DNA of 64,000 bases from assembly GCA_039881145.1 (NCBI GenBank), contig JAYKKI010000077.1, forward strand, positions 3,294,501 to 3,358,500, given 5' to 3'. Shown piece by piece: positions 24,901 to 39,535 of the stretch (positions are counted from its first letter, which is position 1; every line of letters starts with the position of its first letter). A program made the position numbers and the translations under genes. The DNA is from Druceiella hillmani (Eukaryota; Arthropoda; Insecta; Lepidoptera; Hepialidae). The notes under the pieces were generated by a model. That model did not search any database. It was given only the letters and a program-made list of their open reading frames with translations, and had not been told where the DNA came from.

Positions 24901-25514
24901 CTAATCACTCATGTTTAATGAAATGAACGCATTAAAACACTGCACTGACGTTTCAGAATTCCACGCGGTCGAAGCCAAAAGGCACCGCTAATATAATACA
25001 TAAAGATAATTAATATATGGTTCACCACGACTCGGACTAACTTTACTGGGCGGTCTACTATTTATTGACATGCCAGTGACAGACAATGAAGGGGGACAAC
25101 TATTCGTCACTCGTTCTCCCCACTGCCAATGTGTTTCACTTTTAGGTTCTCGACACACAAACTTACACTACCGTGACAAATAAAATTTCGCTTAAAATGC
25201 TTTAATAATTTAAAGATAAGGAGATAAGGAAGATAGTTTTTTGTAATTTATTTAATTTTTTTGTTATTTAGTTATGAATGCAAATTTCTTTACTTAATTA
25301 TCAGACGGAGAATTACATGGTTTGTCTTTCGTTCTCTTTGGATGTGTTATTTTCAGTCTATCAAGTATCTATCACTTTGCATATTCCCATTATATTTTCC
25401 TCGTCATATACTCCTCTCCTCGCCTTCCGTTCCTTTAGGCACTTATAATTTGTTTTTCTTTACTCAATTTTCTTGTGACTTAACACCACACAGTGTTTAA
25501 CAAAAATTTTATAA

Positions 25515-25877
25515 TCATAGGGGGAAATCGGGAACGGGGAGAGAGATACTTTTTCCATATTTTTCAGGATATTTCTGAAGAAATAATACCTAAAATTATG
25601 AGAATGAAACAAATATTTTGAGACCTTTATAACTAGCCCTTTCAAATGATACTCCACATTACATATGTAATTTTAATTTTTTTCCAGAACTTAATCCCCC
25701 CGCCTGAAACTTCACTATGAATATTTTAGAGAGAGTATTGTCTACTGAAATATATGCCGATTAATATACTTTATTATTTTGCCATATTTCTATACGAAGC
25801 GGTTCCTGAGAAGAACAGCCCTAATTGACAAATCTTAAAGGGGTAACGTTTTTCCTCTTGAGGTAAGGGACCCTAAA
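25515..25877 (+). repeat. dispersed repeat family 1, copy 4 (5' truncated)
   Basis: Shares AACTAGCCCTTTCAAATGAT, GATTAATATACTTTATTA, GCGGTTCCTGAGAA and a final GAGGTAAGGGACCCTAAAAA with the other copies. It lacks the 5' half seen in the copy at 17204. Confidence 0.75.
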
Positions 25878-25951
25878 AAGGATAGACTTGAGATTCAAGC
25901 CGTCTTCTGTTTCATATTGGTTTAAAAATAAAGTATTTAATAATAAAATAA

Positions 25952-26015
25952 CGTTCGAGTACATTCAGTGTTATATAAATAACACTGAATGTACTCGAAC
26001 GCTTATAAAAGCGTT
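25952..26015. repeat. perfect inverted repeat, 23-bp arms, plus adjoining small hairpin
   Basis: Arms 25952-25974 and 25979-26001 are exact reverse complements around a 4-nt loop (ATAA). The left arm starts CGTTCGAGTACATTCAGTGT. A second hairpin, AACGCT-TATAAA-AGCGTT, overlaps its right end (25998-26015). Confidence 0.97.
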
Positions 26016-29000
26016 GTTATTTGCGGTTCGCTCTTCGTTCAGCGCAAATACTCTAATATTTACTTTCCTCTTACGCACTTAAACCATTCATTTGCGCAAA
26101 ACTATAATTGTATATATTAATATTAGCGCCGCTTACTAATTGCCGCAAATAAAAGCCTATTTGTTATTTTTTGGTATTTTGAACGAACGACATATTTGGC
26201 ATTGTTTTCTTGTTATCTTTGGGCGAACAATCAATAAACAAGCGACGCGTCTTTTAAATTGGAGATACCTGCCGAGAGGAAGTTTTAATTTTTATGGCAA
26301 AAATGTTGCGAAACTAGGTAAGTCCGCGTATATTTTCTTTACAAATGACACGCATTGCAGCCAACCCAACTCACCGCGCTTCATAATGACGGGTAATATT
26401 ACGATAAAGCGGGAAATATATAAATGTAACAAATAGAGCGGGTGCAATAACGCGATAAATACTTAATCTCATTATATATGCGAATTATTTGATTTCCGCA
26501 GTTGTTTACGTCACTTGAAATTGTTGACGCTTATCAACCGAATTCTAAGCAAATACTCGTATGCAGGTCGTTTTCCAAATCCATATACGGTTGAAAGTTT
26601 ATAAGGAAGGTCACAATACATATCACTTTCAATGAACAATTTTAAATGAAGTACGGCTAGAACATTCTTTGAACTTACCGAACTAAGGTAGTGCTGTCTC
26701 GAGAATAGACGAGCCCCACAACAAATTTCACATTAATATAAATACCAAAAAATTAAAACTTTATAAAGGCCAACGTCTTTACACTGCTGTGATCTACGAT
26801 GACGTGTTAGTACAGATAGAGATAGTTACAGTTCCATTAACGTGTGTCGTGTAGTAAACGTCTTCAAAGATTTCGTGTTGATGCAATTGACTGGAAGTGC
26901 CGTATTACCGCATATTATTGACCTCGACGGGCATATTACCGACCTCAACATACAAAAATATGGAATTTTAAATAAAATTTGACATTGCAGTATTCATAAA
27001 TCCATTTTATCTTCGATCTTATTATGAATTTAGGTCGCGGTTAAAGTGAATGAGTAAACTAAGTGGGTATACGTGACCGATGAAATCAGTATACCCTTAA
27101 TCCACTGTTTAAATTTTAAAACAAACTCACTTAAATTCAGGTTCGCAACTACGCAACAGGAAAAATAAGTTATAAGGATAACTCAAAGATTGATTACAGT
27201 AGTGGGAAGGAAAATTCGGAAATATAATTTTTATCTCGATTCGTATGTTTAATTGCAGTTATAATAAAAAAATACTTCGTTCATTACACGACGTAGATAA
27301 ATGTTTTGTCGCACGATTTTATTTGCTATTCATACTTACCTAGCATAATATGTGGCAAATTAAAATACTTTACGTGTGTAAAAAATATGTTTTTATTGTA
27401 CCAACTTATTTCTAATGGCCATTTTTCTTTAAATAAATTCTTGCATAAAGCATTGGCTACATTGCTTAAAAGCATTGGCGCATATGCGCGAGATGGTTAT
27501 TTGAAAAATTTATTTATGAAAGTTAGTAGTGATTTATACATAATAAAATTACATAAATAGCATAGGTATATAATAGAGAAAGTCATCTAGGTACGTTGAC
27601 TTTTCAATAACCGGATTTCAATACTATACTGAAGCAAAGTACAATGTTACCGAGCAAAGTCCGCGAAAACTTTACTTGATCCTTTTCGATATGAACAAAG
27701 TTGACAGCTATGGTGACATCAGAAACTATTATTAGCTTATAAGCGTTAACTAATTCATATACGTACACATATGTATACAGATGTAATAAGGAATGTTACT
27801 CTAATTCAAATCCGCAATTCTCATCGTTATGGGGAGTAGAAAATATTTAGGAAATGCATGAAAAAGGCATGAAAATTCTAAAAAGTTTCAGAGAAAATCA
27901 CTGCTTTATCTACATCTATAACAAAAAAAAATCTTCCATTCGGTTTGATAAAAATATACATCAAATACGCTTGAGGATAAACTGAAGAAAATTTTTCTCA
28001 TAACGGAAAAAATAGAAAGACTTTAGAAGCGATATAAATGTTTTTAAATGTGCGGTCCTGGAATCCGTATAGGATTCCATAATACAATAACCTGTTTGGT
28101 GAAACATTGGATATAGAATTGCACTTTATAAACTTGTAACTTTAACTTTTATTAAACGATATCCACAGATGAAAATAGAGTGGAAATAACAATATTGTTT
28201 TCTTCTAAGCTGTGTCGTGGTACTGTAAATATTCTTACACGCTTTGTTTAATTTCCCTTTTTACAATCCAAGTGACCTTCTTTATAGACTCCTGAAACTT
28301 GTGATTAATTTCCTTCTTTGCACAAAATATCCTTTTAAATATTCATTTTGGCTTTAGGTTTTAGTGGAACTTTTTTTTAAATTCACTCAATTGAGTTGAA
28401 TGACTAAAGATTTTACGAATTTTTAATGTAATATTTAAATTTGTCCTAGTAATTGTAAAAAATCATGTTTTTATTAACTATAACTTAAACCACATTATAT
28501 AGATTAGTAGAATATTATTTTGTAAATATATTATTTCATTAGAATATTATTTTAATTTTGTTGTATAAATTGTATTTAATTTCATTATTAAAAAGAGTAA
28601 TAATTATTGTACGAACCACCATGTCTGAACATAGTCACTATCAAGAATGTCGACGAAAACAAACCTTCAAAAGTTAGTTTTTAGTATGGCGTATCTAATA
28701 ATATGTATTATGGTTTAATTAACTAATAAAAAATTATAATGAAATATGATACATATTTTAAATATTAATTTTTATTTCTCGTTTTAGAATTCCACGATTT
28801 ACCGTGGATTAAGTGAACGCACTAACGTCGTATGAGGTGTTCGGTGTTTTAAGTCTTATCGATATTTTGAACGTATATTATTAAATTAATCTTGTGTGTA
28901 CCGAAATGTTAGAAGTTAGATATTCTAACATTTTCAATATTGTTTGAAATACATAATATTCAAATAATATTTTAAAAAATTGTGATCGAGTATTGTTCAA

Positions 29001-30002
29001 CTTCAAACATCAATATTTAGTTATTTAATATTACATTATGAATGTAATATTTTATTTCAATATATTGATTGATTACAATAAATAAACTAAGTATCACTTC
29101 CGATACTGTAGCGTATTTCTTACTGGTGTACATTACCCTTGATAGGTTGACAGTATCTCGTACTAAATGAATTTAGTTATTAATTAATAAATTATAACAT
29201 TAATTAATTAATAAAATGTTATTTGCCCCGCCGAAGTTTTCACACAATATTTATTCAGTTTGAAGTCAACATCTGTTCGTAACATGTCGCATCCGATTCT
29301 TTTAGATATATGCATTATGTTCGTAAAGAGTAATAAAACCACTGATACAATTTGTGGAAAATTTTAATTCGAAATGGTAATAAAAATGTTTTGGATTGAG
29401 GTAGTGATTTACCTTTATTTAGCGGCATGTACCCTTAAACCATAACCAAGATGATGCTTGTTTAAATCACACTGAAAATCGGAAAAAAGTAACATTCTTT
29501 TGGAAATGAGTAGTATACGAGTATTCGTACTTTTAATTATAAAGCGATGCGGAATCATTTAGTTCTTTCGCCTTCATATGCGAATTGAAACATAATAAAT
29601 CAACGCGTAGGTACGACAGAAGCGCACATTATTTTGTAAATGTAAGCAATAAGTATTTTATTCAGTTATTTTCTTTATACGCGATTGAGCTTTTAAAGAT
29701 AATCTTTTTCAAACTTTTTGTTTAGAAATTTATTTGGATAATTTAATATCTTATATTATTTTTTTTTACATACGACTATCTTAAAACTTTTTATTTCTAT
29801 AGGAAAAAGGACAAAAAATATTAAATAGAATGTTTAGTTTGTCTGTAAGTAAAAACTACCAAAAGTGTGATACAAGTGTATCACAATTATGGCAATTTTT
29901 AGATGGTTTATTAAATGTACATAAGTAATTACCTTAAAATTCGTACCGAAATTTCCATAGGTATCAGCATTAACATACGAGTATATGATATTTATCCCGA
30001 TA
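26016..30002. other. gene-free AT-rich interval
   Basis: The block 26120-26330 is a little GC-richer. It has an exon-like 3' edge (GCGAAACTAGGTAAGTCC) but no supported protein; the 98-codon frame there looks accidental. Small palindromes occur at about 28068, 28906 and 29034. Otherwise nothing can be supported. Confidence 0.5.
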
Positions 30003-30051
30003 AAACAAATAGTTCGACTAACATTATATATGTTAGTCGAACTATTTGTTT
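30003..30051. repeat. perfect inverted repeat, 21-bp arms, 7-nt loop
   Basis: Arms 30003-30023 and 30031-30051 match exactly (starting AAACAAATAGTTCGACTAAC). The loop is TTATATA. A partial third copy of the arm (GCAAATAGTTCT) follows about 30 bp downstream. Confidence 0.97.
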
Positions 30052-30451
30052 ATGATAAAACTATGCATTTATGATAAAGCAAATAGTTCTATGGGGAATA
30101 GCAGACTATTTTTTGTTTTCCCTATACATCGTTAGAATACATAAAAATATTTTTTGAAGTTTACTCCTTAAGAATCGATTTCCGTATATAGCGTCCGGTA
30201 TGAAATTTTATGAGGAGTAAATTCAAAGTTCAGAGCGTACGAAGTTCAGAGCGTTAAAAAAAATAGCCTTTAGGTGGCCTCTCTACGCAACATTTCTGCG
30301 CATCTTTAGAGTGAGATATCAATATGTTTATTTGGCGTCGCCTGAATAGGACGTACTGCGCATCAATCGTTACCTAATTTCAGGCACATCTTTAATTGAC
30401 ATATCGAATTGTTTACTGACAGTATTGCGTTTAATAAGAGTAGTAAAATGA

Positions 30452-30558
30452 ATACAAAATAAGAAACTACACGGAAAAAGAGTGCAGATATTGGACTCTT
30501 ACAAAGATTTAATTGAAAATAAATGCACCGACGGAGCAAACGTGAAGATGAAAAAAGG
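30452..30558 (+). pseudogene. exon-like fragment of a Myb/SANT-like (zeste-type) DNA-binding protein
   Basis: One open segment encodes QNKKLHGKRVQILDSYKDLI then ENKCTDGANVKMKKG. It ends at a strong donor (GGGTAAGT). The YKDLIENKxTD pattern is the first-helix signature of the Myb/SANT-like, zeste-type DNA-binding domains that are abundant in insect genomes and often linked to Harbinger-type transposons. A TGA (30449-30451) lies just upstream in frame, so no start codon was found. The frame does not join cleanly to the next segment. The opposite-strand frame 30363-30572 is a shadow. Confidence 0.5.
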
Positions 30559-30599
30559 GTAAGTATAGTCAAATGTTCATGATTATAATTAAAATAGAA

Positions 30600-30650
30600 T
30601 TTATTTATTTATTTATTGAAAGGCTCACAAACAAGTTACAGTCAGGTAGA
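30600..30650 (-). mobile_element. 3' tail fragment of a LINE-like retroposon
   Basis: The minus strand reads TGTAACTTGTTTGTGAGCCT followed by TTCAATAAATAAATAAATAAA, which looks like the polyadenylation end of an insect non-LTR element. The rest of the element was not recognised. Confidence 0.45.
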
Positions 30651-31329
30651 TGCATAATAAAAAGAACAGAGTATAAAACTAGACTATAACTTCAATTATG
30701 TGTGCACAAAATGGTTAGAGTATTTATGTATATTTTTTCAAGGGTTACTTCTGTTATTAAATATATTACAAAATATATTGATCAATTATTAGAGTTAGTA
30801 TTAACTTAGAATTGTATTATTTTCTACATACTAAACAAAATATTAATTCTATTGTAGCTGGTTTTGATTTATAAATAATATATTTTGTATTTCCTTTTAA
30901 AATGTTAATAATCGGTTCAAAAATGTCCAAGGGCGGATGTTAATAAACAATATCGTTATGGAATCGCCACATTCGAATTATGGGGTTATAAAAAGAGGTA
31001 TTATTGTTACAAAATTGTAGTACGAATAATCTCTGTAATGGTATACGGGATCTGAGTCTAGTGTTGAAGTTGAATAGAGAGAGGAGATAGTGACAATCAA
31101 CATGCAAATGTATGATTTTATATAAATATATAGATCAGCGCTTTTTCTCTGTGCAGCTAGTGATGACAAATTAAATCTGTGTAATTGGATTTTATAGAAT
31201 CTACACTCTTGTCCAACAAGAAGTCAGAATTAATTTGTTTGCACGAATGTAATTTTTTTTAAATAATGTGCTAAGGAACCTGTACTTTATTTAGGCAAAA
31301 GGAAGTTAACTGTGCCGAACCTGGCTTAA

Positions 31330-31486
31330 TATAAAAGCCAAGCAGAGAAGAGAGTTGGCAAGGGAAAGGCAGTAGCGGATTCACTTCTCGTCGTTTCCAT
31401 AATAGCGCCAGGGCTAACTGTGGAAGTCCCCTCAAACGATTCCAGTCCCATCAGCAATTCAATCGATGTAAATAACGCGAATTTCG
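31330..31486 (+). pseudogene. second exon-like fragment of the SANT-like locus
   Basis: Open frame YKSQAEKRVGKGKAVADSLL and onward to NSIDVNNANF, ending at a strong donor (TTCGGTAAGT) in phase 1. The basic start (KSQAEKRVGKGK) fits the end of a zeste-type SANT domain, where a LK.K.KK..A.EK helix is usual. A TAA (31327-31329) interrupts the frame immediately upstream. A possible acceptor (TTTATTTAG, ending at about 31291) precedes it. Confidence 0.45.
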
Positions 31487-31807
31487 GTAAGTGTACAATT
31501 AATCTTTTATTTATAGTGTCTTTTAGAAATTTATTAATATTGTAAAGTGACACCGAAAGTTTCTAAATTTAGTTATTTAAAGTGAATTTTATTCGAATTT
31601 ATATTTAAATATTGGATAAGCAGTATTAAAAACGAGAGTAGATTGTAATTTAATCATCTTTAAAATTACAAATTGTAAAATTCATTTAAGAACCTGTCAA
31701 TTGGGCTTTTATTTTATTTTCTTTCCAGTGATATGCGAAAATGTGTTGAAATTTTAAATTTGTAAATTTATGATATTCATGAATTAATTAGAGTCAATTA
31801 TCTATAG

Positions 31808-32130
31808 ATCCGTCTGAGCAACGATCGACTAGTAGAAGTGAAGTTTTTGCTGAAGCCGCGGAAACTTCGCCAACATCGTCCGAGACAACGGAAGATATTC
31901 CTGCTGGCCAGCCTAGGGGTGAGGTGCAGGAAACAATGTCGGACGTGGACACGAATGTACCAATACGCAGGAGATACACCAGCAGGCAGCATGAGGATAT
32001 CCGGCTCACTTTCAGCCAACGTCATTTGCTTCAAACGGAAGAATTAAAAAGAAATTACGTAAGGCATGGTCGGAGCAGAGACAACGAAAAGAAGACGAGC
32101 TCCATGAAATCTGCTAGGAAATTTTATTGA
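31808..32130 (+). pseudogene. terminal exon-like fragment of the SANT-like locus
   Basis: After an acceptor (CTATAG) the frame continues in exact phase from the donor at 31486: the G plus AT make Asp, then PSEQRSTSRSEVFAEAAETS. It runs 106 codons to a TGA at 32128. The middle is acidic and Ser/Thr/Glu-rich. The end (RRRYTSRQHEDIRLTFSQRH and KSARKFY) is basic. Past the TGA the same frame stays open (VKLEKQSRAEFAEREF), and this looks like the C-terminal coiled-coil helix typical of the family, so the TGA is probably a disabling mutation. Overlapping plus frames at 31838 and the minus frames are shadows. The gene is probably decayed, since stops also affect the two upstream pieces. Confidence 0.5.
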
Positions 32131-32242
32131 GTCAAGCTCGAGAAGCAGTCTCGTGCTGAATTCGCGGAGAGAGAATTTAAAAATGGTGGGAATTATTTAC
32201 TAATTGTTATAGTCCCATTTATGTTGTCAAGCTTTGTTAACA

Positions 32243-32272
32243 AGGGTCTACAAGTATATACTTGTAGACCCT
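32243..32272. repeat. perfect 30-bp palindrome without loop
   Basis: AGGGTCTACAAGTAT is followed directly by its exact reverse complement. A further partial copy (TGTGTAGACCCT) follows at about 32292. Confidence 0.97.
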
Positions 32273-32418
32273 TAGTAGATACATTTTACTGTGTAGACCC
32301 TAGTATTACAATTTAGTAAGAGATTGGTAAAACAACTGTCCAATGAAATGGTGTATTAACCGATGAAATAGGATTTTCATATTGAAACCCTATGAAAAAA
32401 CAGTTTGTATTATCTACT

Positions 32419-32870
32419 CCAAATTAATTTAATGCAGGTCTTTGTTTTAGTTATGGGCAAATTGAACCATACATTGCATTTCAATAACAGAATTTTTACT
32501 TACTGTAGCTTCTGTCATCATTTGTACTCGAATTCAATTTGTCAGAATACAATATGTTTTTGTAAGTATTTGTTAAATTGCCAAATATGAAGAATAAATA
32601 TGTGTTTATAACTTCCTGAACTAAAGCAGTCACTGGCTCATATCATCTAGTTCAAACTAAGTGAATGCATATTTTAACATTCTGGCTATAGGTAAAGTGA
32701 GCCATCCAGTGCAAACTAATTTTAATGCACGTTTAATTTTTGAATTTCAATTCAGAATACTAATAAATAATTTTTCAAAATACAATGTATGTTTTTGAAA
32801 GAATATATTAAATTACTGAATGTGAAAAATAAATAAATATTAATAACTTTCTAAATTAAAGCAGTGCTAA
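32419..32870. repeat. diverged tandem duplication in a 3'-UTR-like stretch
   Basis: Two segments share ordered blocks: AAATTAATTTAATGCA at 32421 and AAACTAATTTTAATGCA at 32712; AATACAATATGTTTTTG near 32547 and AATACAATGTATGTTTTTG near 32779; and AACTTCCTGAACTAAAGCAGT against AACTTTCTAAATTAAAGCAGT. A third partial block (CAAACTAAGTGAATGCA) lies between them. AATAAA signals are present in both. It lies downstream of the SANT-like locus. Confidence 0.75.
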
Positions 32871-32970
32871 GGCAATTAGAGGGCAATATTATTAATGTTA
32901 GAGGGATGAGATTATTACAAAGGAAAAATATCACAAATAATACAGTAAAAAGGTTTGAAACCTTTTCAAT

Positions 32971-32991
32971 ACACACACATACACACACATA

Positions 32992-33044
<53 letters not shown>
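32971..33044. repeat. (CA)n/(TA)n compound microsatellite
   Basis: Two short ACACACAC runs, then about 55 bp of TA. Confidence 0.97.
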
Positions 33045-37795
<4,751 letters not shown>

Positions 37796-37885
37796 GCCTT
37801 AATACATGTCAAGATGGCGAACTATGCCCAAAGCAAGATGATTTGCGATGAGCAATGCACAAATAGGGATCGAACTCGGGCATTC
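37796..37885 (-). mobile_element. possible tRNA-derived SINE fragment
   Basis: The minus strand contains GCCCGAGTTCGATCCC, a good match to the RNA polymerase III B box. No A box or tail was recognised, so this is only a fragment or a chance match. Confidence 0.3.
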
Positions 37886-38378
37886 GTGACGAGTGAACGA
37901 AACAAATGGTAATAACAAATATTCTAATTCAAGTACAGGTAGATTTTCCATATATTGCGAGATTATTTTAAAAATAATCGAATACAAAATTGAACGTAAA
38001 CACGTTAAAATTAAAAAAAAAAGTTCCATATTTGTAACAATCCATTCGATCCAAATGAAACCATCATTGGTATGGTCAGATTTATCTGCTCAGGAATGAA
38101 GCTTTGGATTACGTTAGAAAAACTCAATCTCATCATCCCGTGCAGCCTTCTGTAGTTACTTTTTCTCTAGTTTGCAAAGCTTTGGAATAAAATTAATTTT
38201 GACACCAGGTTTTTAGTACTTATAAATGCTCGTATTTCCAAAAGTTGCTTCAAAAAATCTTCTTATAATCTTCAGTTTTTTATAATCATTTCAACCCCTC
38301 ATTTTTCCTGAAAAAAATCTGCCCTAATTGAGAATTTTCTTCTAAATCTTCGTAGTTTTACTACACAATTCTAGTAGT

Positions 38379-38447
38379 ATCTTTAATTTATCGACTTTTA
38401 CCTCTACTGTAAAAAACAGTAAAGGTAAAAGTCGATAAATTAAAGAT
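38379..38447. repeat. inverted repeat, 32-bp arms, 5-nt loop
   Basis: Arms 38379-38410 and 38416-38447 are reverse complements with one mismatch around an AAAAA loop. The left arm starts ATCTTTAATTTATCGACTTT. It lies just upstream of the repeat that hosts the MITE. Confidence 0.97.
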
Positions 38448-38546
38448 ATAAAAAACGAGTTCAGAAATATTTGAGCACTTTTAGCCTTTAGCCTTTCCTC
38501 TGACCCCGTATAGGATCATTTCGTTATCCGTCTGTCGGTCTGTTAA

Positions 38547-39360
38547 GGGGAGATATACACTTAGATGGTCGAAAAAACTGCATTCAATTTTTTTTACATT
38601 TTCTTGAAGTTTGAGGTCACTACCATATCTGGTAAAAACGGTAAGGTAGTAATTCGGTAATAAGGGTCACTTGCTAATGTAACGCCAACAGGCAGTTAGC
38701 GTTACATTAGCAAGTCACCCTTCGAACAATTGTTTGTGTTTTTGGGTATGCGCCGACAACAAAATTTAGAAGAAATGAACAATCCGTTGACCGAGGAAGA
38801 CCTACACTATGGGCCTGGTATCGATAATTCCATGTAAGTTGACAAATTTCATTATTTATTCATTCTCAAATTTTCAAACGCGTTTTTCTCAAAACCACGT
38901 TTTTTTAAATCGGTACCCAAAATTTCTCGAAAACCAATGAACCGATTGCCTTGAGGTTTTTTGGTTATTATGTACACTATTATCTAGTACTTGTCATAAG
39001 ATTTTTTTCCGATACTTAGTTTTTGTTTTATAGGCAAAGTAATTAATTAATTTTTGGCCCAAAAATCACTCTTTATCTTCAGACGTTCGCCATTTTGTCA
39101 TAAATCGATATTTTCAAAATCGGCTATGAAAAGTACTTCTTTTTAGATGATTTTTTAAGAAACGCCAGTACACGATACCCTGTACGCAGTTTTTTTACGG
39201 AGTTCCAAGTACCATTCAATCACTCCAAGTAACATCCAATGTACCTGGATACATTTTTGCTATTTTTAACTAAAAAAAACTAAACATATTTTTTATAGTT
39301 TTCCTTGAAAAAATTCACAAAAAATGATCTTTTTTCCCGCTTCTAGGTGTATATGTCCCC
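38547..39360. mobile_element. piggyBac-like non-autonomous element (MITE), 814 bp
   Basis: Flanked on both sides by TTAA (38543-38546 and 39361-39364), the target site of piggyBac-type transposons. The ends are inverted: GGGGAGATATACAC on the left and GTGTATATGTCCCC on the right, matching at 13 of 14 positions. It sits inside a dispersed repeat whose two halves rejoin exactly at the TTAA, which independently confirms the boundaries. It contains a hairpin (38663-38721) and a 29-codon frame (38748-38837, MRRQQNLEEMNNPLTEEDLH) with a donor-like GTAAGT near its end. That frame might be a trace of a first transposase exon. No transposase domain is present, so it must have moved with help from another element. 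Confidence 0.88.
38663..38721. repeat. inverted repeat, 23-bp arms, inside the MITE
   Basis: Left arm 38663-38685 and right arm 38699-38721 match with one mismatch around a 13-nt spacer. The shared core is ACTTGCTAATGTAACGC. Confidence 0.95.
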
Positions 39361-39535
39361 TTAAGACCTTTTTCTCAGGAACTGGTGGAGGTTTCAAGTT
39401 GAAATTAATATCATATATTTCTGTCTACGGTTCCTTGGGGCTGTACAAAAATCAAGCTTGTGAAAGATATATCATGTATCAATGAGTGCGTGAGCAACCC
39501 TCGTAGTGTGAGTTTCACTCGTGCTTGACGGGATT

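Larger units (their letters stand above)
38478..39535 (-). repeat. dispersed repeat family 1, copy 5, reversed and split by a MITE
   Basis: Left piece 38478-38546 (CCGTATAGGATCATTTCGTT then CTGTCGGTCTGTTAA) and right piece 39361-39535 (TTAAGACCTTTTTCTCAGGA, later AACCCTCGTAGTGTGAG and CTCGTGCTTGACGGG) join into one continuous repeat once 38547-39360 is removed. The right end is the reverse complement of the start of the copy at 17204 (CTGTCAAGTGCGGG), so this copy lies in the opposite orientation. Confidence 0.8.

Noticed and set aside
25952..26001. Inverted repeats of about 50 nt as microRNA precursors
   Set aside because: The hairpins are perfect, with stems of 21-32 bp and tiny loops, too short and too perfect for a typical insect pre-miRNA.
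26140..26436. 98-codon plus frame near an exon-like donor (GGTAAGTCC)
   Set aside because: The peptide has no recognisable motif and the frame continues through the donor; support is too weak for a gene call.
31794..32034. Minus frames over the third SANT-like piece
   Set aside because: The plus frame has a splice acceptor in phase with the upstream donor and a family-like C-terminus.
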